Positions 30,990-42,500 of a DNA stretch of 64,000 nucleotides are shown in pieces (the first letter of the stretch is position 1; each line of letters begins with the position of its first letter). This DNA is from Halisarca cf. caerulea. Taxonomy: Eukaryota > Porifera > Demospongiae > Chondrillida > Halisarcidae. The DNA is taken from positions 3,726,901 through 3,790,900 of the forward strand of contig CAUJGJ010000258.1 of assembly GCA_963170055.1 (NCBI GenBank), in the 5' to 3' direction. The notes under the pieces are model-generated. The model was given only the letters and a program-made list of their open reading frames with translations, searched no databases and had not been told where the DNA came from. The position numbers and the translations under genes are program-made.

Positions 30990-33900
30990 ACACACATGAA
31001 GTTTCTTAACTACTGTGGGCGTATTTGTGTAGTGTTGGTTATGCTGGTTCTAATACCAATATTTGGCACTAGCACCACGCACATTCCCAGTGGACACACA
31101 TGAAGTTTCTTAACTACTGTGGGCGTATTTGTGTAGTGTTGGATATGCTGGTGCTAATACCAATATTTGGCACTAGCACCACGCACATTCCCAGTGGACA
31201 TATGACCTTTCTTAATTGCTGTGGGCGTATTTGTGTACTGTTGGATATGGTGGTGCTAATACCAATATTTAGCACTAGCACCACGCACATTCCCAGTGGA
31301 CACACATGACCTTTATGAAGTGCTGTGGGCGTATTTGTGTAGTGTTGGATATGCTGGTGCTAATACCAATATTTAGCACTAGCACCACGCACATTCCCAG
31401 TGGACATATGACCTTTCTTAATTGCTGTGGGCGTATTTGTGTACTGTTGGATATGGTGGTGCTAATACCAATATTTAGCACTAGCACCACGCACTTTCCC
31501 AGTGGACACACATGACCTTTCTGAAGTGCTGTGGGCGTATTTGTGTAGTGTTGGATGTGCTGGTGCTAATACCAATATTTGGCACTAGCACCACGCATAT
31601 TCCCAGGGAACACACATGACCTTTCTGAAGTGCTGTGGGCGTATTTGTGTAGTGTTGGATATGCTGGTGCTAATACCAATATTTGGCATTAGCACCACGC
31701 ACATTCCCAGTGGAAACACATGAAGTTTCTTAACTACTGTGGGCGTATTTGTGTAATGTTGGATATGCTGGTGCTAATACCAATATTTTGCACTAGCACC
31801 ACGCACATTCCCAGTGGACACACATGAAGTTTCTCAACTACTGTGGGCGTATTTGTGTAGTGTTGGATATGCTGGTGCTAATACCAATATTTGGCACTAG
31901 CACCACGCACATTCCCAGTGGACACACATGAAGTTTCTTAACTACTGTGGGCGTATTTGTGTAATGTTGGATATGCTGGTGCAAATACCAATATTTGGCA
32001 CTAGCACCACGCACATTCCCAGGGGACACACATGACCTTTATGAAGTGCTGTGGGCGTATTTGCGTAGTGTTGGATATGCTGGTGCTAATACAAATATTT
32101 GGCACTAGCACCACGCACATTCCCAGTGGTCACACATGACCTTTCTGAAGTGCTGTGGGCGTATTTGTGTAGTGTTGGATATGCTGGTGCTAATACCAAT
32201 ATTTGGCACTAGCACCACGCACATTCCCAGTGGACACACATGAAGTTTCTTAACTACTGTGGGCGTATTTGTGTAGTGTTGGATATGCTGGTGCTAATAC
32301 CAATATTTGGCACTAGCACCACGCACATTCCCAGTGGACATATGACCTTTCTTAATTGCTGTCGGCGTATTTGTGTACTGTTGGATGTGGTGGTGCTAAT
32401 ACCAATATTTAGCACTAGCACCACGCACATTCCCAGGGGACACACATGACCTTTATGAAGTGCTGTGGGCGTATTTGTGTAGTGTTGGATATGCTGGTGC
32501 TAATACCAATATTTGGCACTAGCACCACGCACATTCCCAGTGGACACACATGAAGTTTCTTAACTACTGTGGGCGTATTTGTGTAGTGTTGGTTATGCTG
32601 GTTCTAATACCAATATTTGGCACTAGCACCACGCACATTCCCAGTGGACACACATGAAGTTTCTTAACTACTGTGGGCGTATTTGTGTAGTGTTGGATAT
32701 GCTGGTGCTAATACCAATATTTGGCACTAGCACCACGCACATTCCCAGTGGACATATGACCTTTCTTAATTGCTGTGGGCGTATTTGTGTACTGTTGGAT
32801 ATGGTGGTGCTAATACCAATATTTAGCACTAGCACCACGCACATTCCCAGTGGACACACATGACCTTTATGAAGTGCTGTGGGCGTATTTGTGTAGTGTT
32901 GGATATGCTGGTGCTAATACCAATATTTAGCACTAGCACCACGCACATTCCCAGTGGACATATGACCTTTCTTAATTGCTGTGGGCGTATTTGTGTACTG
33001 TTGGATATGGTGGTGCTAATACCAATATTTAGCACTAGCACCACGCACTTTCCCAGTGGACACACATGACCTTTCTGAAGTGCTGTGGGCGTATTTGTGT
33101 AGTGTTGGATGTGCTGGTGCTAATACCAATATTTGGCACTAGCACCACGCATATTCCCAGGGAACACACATGACCTTTCTGAAGTGCTGTGGGCGTATTT
33201 GTGTAGTGTTGGATATGCTGGTGCTAATACCAATATTTGGCATTAGCACCACGCACATTCCCAGTGGAAACACATGAAGTTTCTTAACTACTGTGGGCGT
33301 ATTTGTGTAATGTTGGATATGCTGGTGCTAATACCAATATTTTGCACTAGCACCACGCACATTCCCAGTGGACACACATGAAGTTTCTCAACTACTGTGG
33401 GCGTATTTGTGTAGTGTTGGATATGCTGGTGCTAATACCAATATTTGGCACTAGCACCACGCACATTCCCAGTGGACACACATGAAGTTTCTTAACTACT
33501 GTGGGCGTATTTGTGTAATGTTGGATATGCTGGTGCAAATACCAATATTTGGCACTAGCACCACGCACATTCCCAGGGGACACACATGACCTTTATGAAG
33601 TGCTGTGGGCGTATTTGCGTAGTGTTGGATATGCTGGTGCTAATACTAATATTTGGCACTAGCACCACGCACATTCCCAGTGGTCACACATGACCTTTCT
33701 GAAGTGCTGTGGGCGTATTTGTGTAGTGTTGGATATGCTGGTGCTAATACCAATATTTGGCACTAGCACCACGCACATTCCCAGTGGACACACATGAAGT
33801 TTCTTAACTACTGTGGGCGTATTTGTGTAGTGTTGGATATGCTGGTGCTAATACCAATATTTGGCACTAGCACCACGCACATTCCCAGTGGACATATGAC

Positions 33901-35655
33901 CTTTCTTAATTGCTGTCGGCGTATTTGTGTACTGTTGGATGTGGTGGTGCTAATACCAATATTTAGCACTAGCACCACGCACATTCCCAGGGGACACACA
34001 TGACCTTTATGAAGTGCTGTGGGCGTATTTGTGTAGTGTTGGATATGCTGGTGCTAATACCAATATTTGGCACTAGCACCACGCACATTCCCAGTGGACA
34101 CACATGAAGTTTCTTAACTACTGTGGGCGTATTTGTGTAGTGTTGGTTATGCTGGTTCTAATACCAATATTTGGCACTAGCACCACGCACATTCCCAGTG
34201 GACACACATGAAGTTTCTTAACTACTGTGGGCGTATTTGTGTAGTGTTGGATATGCTGGTGCTAATACCAATATTTGGCACTAGCACCACGCACATTCCC
34301 AGTGGACATATGACCTTTCTTAATTGCTGTGGGCGTATTTGTGTACTGTTGGATATGGTGGTGCTAATACCAATATTTAGCACTAGCACCACGCACATTC
34401 CCAGTGGACACACATGACCTTTATGAAGTGCTGTGGGCGTATTTGTGTAGTGTTGGATATGCTGGTGCTAATACCAATATTTAGCACTAGCACCACGCAC
34501 ATTCCCAGTGGACATATGACCTTTCTTAATTGCTGTGGGCGTATTTGTGTACTGTTGGATATGGTGGTGCTAATACCAATATTTAGCACTAGCACCACGC
34601 ACTTTCCCAGTGGACACACATGACCTTTCTGAAGTGCTGTGGGCGTATTTGTGTAGTGTTGGATGTGCTGGTGCTAATACCAATATTTGGCACTAGCACC
34701 ACGCATATTCCCAGGGAACACACATGACCTTTCTGAAGTGCTGTGGGCGTATTTGTGTAGTGTTGGATATGCTGGTGCTAATACCAATATTTGGCATTAG
34801 CACCACGCACATTCCCAGTGGAAACACATGAAGTTTCTTAACTACTGTGGGCGTATTTGTGTAATGTTGGATATGCTGGTGCTAATACCAATATTTTGCA
34901 CTAGCACCACGCACATTCCCAGTGGACACACATGAAGTTTCTCAACTACTGTGGGCGTATTTGTGTAGTGTTGGATATGCTGGTGCTAATACCAATATTT
35001 GGCACTAGCACCACGCACATTCCCAGTGGACACACATGAAGTTTCTTAACTACTGTGGGCGTATTTGTGTAATGTTGGATATGCTGGTGCAAATACCAAT
35101 ATTTGGCACTAGCACCACGCACATTCCCAGGGGACACACATGACCTTTATGAAGTGCTGTGGGCGTATTTGCGTAGTGTTGGATATGCTGGTGCTAATAC
35201 TAATATTTGGCACTAGCACCACGCACATTCCCAGTGGTCACACATGACCTTTCTGAAGTGCTGTGGGCGTATTTGTGTAGTGTTGGATATGCTGGTGCTA
35301 ATACCAATATTTGGCACTAGCACCACGCACATTCCCAGTGGACACACATGAAGTTTCTTAACTACTGTGGGCGTATTTGTGTAGTGTTGGATATGCTGGT
35401 GCTAATACCAATATTTGGCACTAGCACCACGCACATTCCCAGTGGACATATGACCTTTCTTAATTGCTGTCGGCGTATTTGTGTACTGTTGGATGTGGTG
35501 GTGCTAATACCAATATTTAGCACTAGCACCACGCACATTCCCAGGGGACACACATGACCTTTATGAAGTGCTGTGGGCGTATTTGTGTAGTGTTGGATAT
35601 GCTGGTGCTAATACCAATATTTGGCACTAGCACCACGCACATTCCCAGTGGACAC
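30990..35655. repeat. Higher-order repeat of 1,554 bp, three tandem copies (15 monomers each)
   Basis: All distinctive variants recur exactly 1,554 bp apart, for example GTTGGTTATGCTGGTTC near 31,036, 32,590 and 34,144, and GTCGGCGTATTTG near 32,362, 33,916 and 35,470. The length equals 15 x 104 minus 6 because each copy contains three 102-bp CATATG monomers. A partial older copy of the same block lies at about 26,220-27,600. This is the most regular higher-order repeat of the array and probably the youngest. Confidence 0.88.
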
Positions 35656-38600
35656 ACATGACCTTTCTTAATTGCTGTGGGCGTATTTGTGTACTGTTGG
35701 ATATGCTGGTGCTAATACCAATATTTGGCACTAGCACCACGCACATTCCCAGGGGACACACATGACCTTTCTTAAGTGCTGTGGGCGTATTTGTGTAGTG
35801 TTGGATATGCTGGTGCTAATACCAATATTTGGCACTAGCACCACGCATATTCCCAGGGAACACACATGACCTTTCTGAAGTGCTGTGGGCGTATTTGTGT
35901 AGTGTTGGATATGCTGGTGCTAATACCAATATTTGGAACTAGCACCACGCACATTCCCAGTGGACACACATGAAGTTTCTTAACTACTGTGGGCGTATTT
36001 GTGTAGTGTTGGATATGCTGGTTCTAAAACCAATATTTGGCACTAGCACCACGCACATTCCCAGTGGACACACATGAAGTTTCTTAACTACTGTGGGCGT
36101 ATTTGTGTAGTGTTGGATATGCTGGTGCTAATACCAATATTTGGCACTAGCACCACGCACATTCCCAGTGGACATATGACCTTTCTTAATTGCTGTGGGC
36201 GTATTTGTGTACTGTTGGATATGGTGGTGCTAATACCAATATTTAGCACTAGCACCACGCACATTCCCAGTGGACACACATGACCTTTATGAAGTGCTGT
36301 GGGCGTATTTGTGTAGTGTTGGATATGCTGGTGCTAATACCAATATTTGGCACTAGCACCACGCACATTCCCAGTGGACATATGACCTTTCTTAATTTCT
36401 GTGGGCGTATTTGTGTACTGTTGGATATGGTGGTGCTAATACCAATATTTAGCACTAGCACCACGCACATTCCCAGTGGACACACATGACCTTTCTGAAG
36501 TGCTGTGGGCGTATTTGTGTAGTGTTGGATATGCTGGTGCTAATACCAATATTTGGCACTAGCACCACGCACATTCCCAGTGGACACACATGACCTTTCT
36601 TAATTGCTGTGGGCGTATTTGTGTACTGTTGGATATGGTGGTGCTAATACCAATATTTTGGCACTAGCACCACGCATATTCCCAGGGGAAACACATGACC
36701 TTTCTGAAGTGCTGTGGGCGTATTTGTGTAGTGTTGGATATGCTGGTGCTAATACCAATATTTGGCACTAGCACCACGCACATTCCCAGGGGACACACAT
36801 GACCTTTCTGAAGTGCTGTGGGCGTATTTGTGTAGTGTTGGATATGCTGGTGCTAATACCAATATTTGGCACTAGCACCACGCACATTCCCAGTGGACAC
36901 ACATGAAGTTTCTTAACTACTGTGGGCGTATTTGTGTAGTGTTGGATATGCTGGTGCTAATACCAATATTTGGCACTAGCACCACGCACATTCCCAGTGG
37001 ACACACATGACCTTTCTGAAGTGCTGTGGGCGTATTTGTGTAGTGTTGGATATGCTGGTGCTAATACCAATATTTGGCACTAGCACCACGCACATTCCCA
37101 GTGGACACACATGACCTTTCTGAAGTGCTGTGGGCGTATTTGTGTAGTGTTGGATATGCTGGTGCTAATACCAATATTTGGCTCTAGCACCACGCACATT
37201 CCCAGTGGAAACATATGAAGTTTCTTAACAACTGTGGGCGTATTTGTGTAATGTTGGATATGCTGGTGCTAATACCAATATTTGGCACTAGCACCACGCA
37301 CATTCCCAGGGGACACACATGACCTTTATGAAGTGCTGTGGGCGTATTTGCGTAGTGTTGGATATGCTGGTGCTAATACTAATATTTGGCACTAGCACCA
37401 CGCACATTCCCAGTTGTCACACATGACCTTTCTGAAGTGCTGTGGGCGTATTTGTGTAGTGTTGGATATGCTGGTGCTAATACCGATATTTGGCACTAGC
37501 ACCACGCACATTCCCAGTGGACACACATGAAGTTTCTTAACTACTGTGGTCGTATTTGTGTAGTGTTGGATATGCTGGTGCTAATACCAATATTTGGCAC
37601 TAGCACCACGCACATTCCCAGTGGACATATGACCTTTCTTAATTGCTGTGGGCGTATTTGTGTACTGTTGGATGTGGTGGTGCTAATACCAATATTTAGC
37701 ACTAGCACCACGCACATTCCCAGGGGACACACATGACCTTTATGAAGTGCTGTGGGCGTATTTGTGTAGTGTTGGATATGTTGGTGCTAATACCAATATT
37801 TGGCACTAGCACCACGCACATTCCCAGTGGACACACATGACCTTTCTTAATTGCTGTGGGCGTATTTGTGTACTGTTGGATATGCTGGTGCTAATACCAA
37901 TATTTGGCACTAGCACCACGCACATTCCCAGTGGACACACATGACCTTTCTGAAGTGCTGTGGGCGTATTTGTGTAGTGTTGGATATGCTGGTGCTAATA
38001 CCAATATTTGGCACTAGCACCACGCATATTCCCAGGGAACACACATGACCTTTCTGAAGTGCTGTGGGCGTATTTGTGTAGTGTTGGATATGCTGGTGCT
38101 AATACCAATATTTTGCACTAGCACCACGCACATTCCCAGTGGACACACATGAAGTTTCTTAACTACTGTGGGCGTATTTGTGTAGTGTTGGATATGCTGG
38201 TTCTAATACCAATATTTGGCACTAGCACCACGCACATTCCCAGTGGACATATGACCTTTCTTAATTGCTTTGGGCGTATTTGTGTACTGTTGGATATGGT
38301 GGTGCTAATACCAATATTTAGCACTAGCACCACGCACATTTCCAGTGGACACACATGACCTTTATGAAGTGCTGTGGGCGTATTTGTGTAGTGTTGGATA
38401 TGCTGGTGCTAATACCAATATTTGGCACTAGCACCACGCACATTCCCAGTGGACATATGACCTTTCTTAATTGCTGTGGGCGTATTTGTGTACTGTTGGA
38501 TATGGTGGTGCTAATACCAATATTTAGCACTAGCACCACGCACATTCCCAGTGGACACACATGACCTTTCTGAAGTGCTGTGGGCGTATTTGTGTAGTGT

Positions 38601-39590
38601 TGGATATGCTGGTGCTAATACCAATATTTGGCACTAGCACCACGCACATTCCCAGTGGACACACATGACCTTTCTTAATTGCTGTGGGCGTATTTGTGTA
38701 GTGTTGGATATGCTGGTGCTAATACCAATATTTGGCACTAGCACCACGCACATTCCCAGGGGACACACATGACCTTTCTGAAGTGCTGTGGGCGTATTTG
38801 TGTAGTGTTGGATATGCTGGTGCTAATACCAATATTCGGCACTAGCACCACGCACATTCCCAGTGGACACACATGAAGTTTCTTAACTACTGTGGGCGTA
38901 TTTGTGTAGTGTTGGATATGCTGGTGCTAATACCAATATTTGGCACTAGCACCACGCACATTCCCAGTGGACACACATGACCTTTCTGAAGTGCTGTGGG
39001 CGTATTTGTGTAGTGTTGGATATGCTGGTGCTAATACCAATATTTGGCACTAGCACCACGCACATTCCCAGTGGACACACATGACCTTTCTGAAGTGCTG
39101 TGGGCGTATTTGTGTAGTGTTGGATATGCTGGTGCTAATACCAATATTTGGCACTAGCACCACGCACATTCGCAGTGGAAACATATGAAGTTTCTTAACA
39201 ACTGTGGGCGTATTTGTGTAATGTTGGATATGCTGGTGCTAATACCAATATTTGGCACTAGCACCACGCACATTCCCAGGGGACACACATGACCTTTATG
39301 AAGTGCTGTGGGCGTATTTGCGTAGTGTTGGATATGCTGGTGCTAATACTAATATTTGGCACTAGCACCACGCACATTCCCAGTGGTCACACATGACCTT
39401 TCTGAAGTGCTGTGGGCGTATTTGTGTAGTGTTGGATATGCTGGTGCTAATACCGATATTTGGCACTAGCACCACGCACATTCCCAGTGGACACACATGA
39501 AGTTTCTTAACTACTGTGGGCGTATTTGTGTAGTGTTGGATATGCTGGTGCTAATACCAATATTTGGCACTAGCACCACGCACATTCCCA
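35656..39590. repeat. Satellite section with about 1,970-2,075 bp spaced repeat blocks
   Basis: The variant CATATGAAGTTTCTTAACAAC recurs at about 37,212 and 39,182 (1,970 bp), and a pair of 102-bp CATATG monomers recurs 2,075 bp apart (36,074 and 38,149). The two spacings differ by one monomer. This is the last well-ordered part of the array. Confidence 0.65.
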
Positions 39591-42500
39591 GTGGATACAC
39601 ATTAAGTTTCTAAGAAGATCTGAGGGCGTATTTTGTGTAGTTTTGGATATACTGGTGCTAATAGAAATATTTGGAACTAGCACCACGCACATTCCCAGTG
39701 GACACACATGAAGTTTCTGAAGTACTGTGAGCGTATTTGTGTAGTGTTGGATATGCTGGTGCTAATACCAATATTTGGCACTAGCACCACGCACATTCCC
39801 AGTGGACACACATGACCTTTCTGAAGTGTTGTGGGCGTATTTGTGTAGTGTTGGATATGCTGGTGCTAATACCAATATTTGGCACTAGCACCACGCACAT
39901 TCCCAGAGGACACACATGAAGTTTCTTAACTACAGTGGGCGTATTTATGTAGTGTTGGATATGCTGGTGCTAATACCAATATTTGGCACTAGCACCACGC
40001 ACATTCCCAGTGGACACACATGAAGTTTCTGAAGTGCTGTGGGCGTATTTGTGTAATGTTGGATATGCTGGTGCTAATACCAATATTTGGCACTAGCACC
40101 ACGCACATTCCCAGAGGACACACATGAAGTTTCTTAACTACAGTGGGCGTATTTATGTAGTGTTGGATATGCTGGTGCTAATACCAATATTTGGCACTAG
40201 CACCACGCACATTCCCAGTGGACACACATGAAGTTTCTTAACTACTGTGGGCGTATTTGTGTAATGTTGGATATGCTGGTGCTAATACCAATATTTGGCA
40301 CTAGCACAACACACATTCCCAGTGGACACACATGAAGTTTCTGAAGTGCTGTGGTCGCATTTGTGTAGTGTTGGATATGCTGGTGCTAATACCAATATTT
40401 GGCACTAGCACCACGCACATTCCCAGTGGACATACATGAAGTTTCTTAAGTGCTGAGGGCGTATTTGTGTAGTGTTGGATATGCTGGTGCTAATACCAAT
40501 ATTTGGCACTAGCACCACGCACAGTCCCAGTGGACACACAGGAAGTTTCTGAAGTGCTGTGGGCGTATGTGTGTAGTGTTGGATATGTTTGTGCTAATAC
40601 CAATATTTGGCACTAGCACCACGCACATTCCCAGTGGACACACATGAAGTTTCTGAAGTGCTGTGGGCGTATTTGTGTAGTGTTGGATATGCTGGTGCTA
40701 ATACCAATATTTGGCACTAGCACCACGCACATTCCCAGTGGACACACATGAAGTTTCTGAAGATCTGTGGGCGTATGTGTGTAGTGTTGGATATGTTGGT
40801 GCTAATACCAATATTTGGCACTAGCACCACGCACATTCCCAGTGGACACACATGAAGTTTCTGAAGTGCTGTGGGCGTATTTGTGTAGTGTTGGATATGC
40901 TGGTGCTAATACCAATATTTGGCACTAGCACCACGCACATTCCCAGTGGACACACATGAAGTTTCTTAGATACTGTGGGCGTATTTGTGTAATGTTGGAT
41001 ATGCTGGTGTTAATACCAATATTTGGCACTAGCACCACGCACATTCCCAGTGGACACACATGACCTTTCTGAAGTGCTGTGAACGCATTTATGTAGTGTT
41101 GGATATGCTAGTGCTAATAGCAATATTTGGCAGTAGCACCACGCACATTCCCAGTGGACACACATGAAGTTTCTGAAGTGCTGTGGGCGTATTTGTGTGG
41201 TGTTTGATATGCTGGTGCTAATACCAATATTTGGAACTAGCACCACGCACATTCCCAGTGGACACACATGACCTTTCTGAAGTGTTGTGGGCGTATTTGT
41301 NNNNNNNNNNNNNNNNNNNNNNNNNNNNNNNNNNNNNNNNNNNNNNNNNNNNNNNNNNNNNNNNNNNNNNNNNNNNNNNNNNNNNNNNNNNNNNNNNNNN
41401 NNNNNNNNNNNNNNNNNNNNNNNNNNNNNNNNNNNNNNNNNNNNNNNNNNNNNNNNNNNNNNNNNNNNNNNNNNNNNNNNNNNNNNNNNNNNNNNNNNNN
41501 GTAGTTTTGGATATGCTGGTGCTAATACCAATATTTGGCACTAGCACCACGCACATTCCCAGTGGACACACTTGACCTTTCTGAAGTACTGTGGGCGTAT
41601 TTGTGTACTGTCTGATATGGTGGTGCTAATAGCAATATTTGGCACTAGCACCACGCACATTCCCAGTGGACACACCTGACCTTTCTGAAGTGCTGCGGGC
41701 GTATTTGTGTAGTGATATATATGGTGGTGCTAATACCAATATTTGGCACTAGCACTACGCACATTCCCAGTGGATACACATGAAGTTTCTGAAGTGCTGT
41801 GGGCGTATTTGTGTAGTGTTGGATATGCTGGATCTAATACCAATATTTGGCACTAGCACCACGCACATTCCCAGTGGATACACATGAAGTTTCTGAAGTG
41901 CTGTGGGCGTATTTGTGTAGTGTTGGATATGCTGGTGCTAATACCAATATTTGGCACTAGCACCACGCACATTCCCAGTTGACACACATGAAGTTTCTGA
42001 AGTGCTGTGGGCGTATTTGTGTAGTGTTGGATATGCTGGTGCTAATACCAATATTTGGCACTAGCACCACGCACATTCCCAGTGGACACACATGAAGTTT
42101 CTGAAGTGCTGTGGGCGTATTTGTGTAGTGTTGGATATGCTGGTGCTAATACCAATATTTGGCACTATATAGCACCACGCACATTCCCAGTGGACACACA
42201 TGAAGTTTCTGAAGTGCTGTGGGCGTATTTGTGTAGTGTTGGATATGCTGGTGCTAATACCAATATTTGGCACTAGCACCACGCACATTCCCAGTGGACA
42301 CACATGACCTTTCTGAAGTGCTGTGGGCGTATTTGTGTAGTGTTGGATATGCTGGTGCTAATACCAATATTTGGCACTAGCACCACGCACATTCCCAGTG
42401 GACACACATGACCTTTCTGAAGTGCTGTGGGCGTATTTGTGTAGTGTTGGATATACTGGTGCTAATACCAATATTTGGCACTAGCACCACGCACATTCCC

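Noticed and set aside
41010..41575. Open frames of 78-173 codons across 41,010-41,575
   Set aside because: They run through the 200-N gap and exist only because N cannot contain stops.
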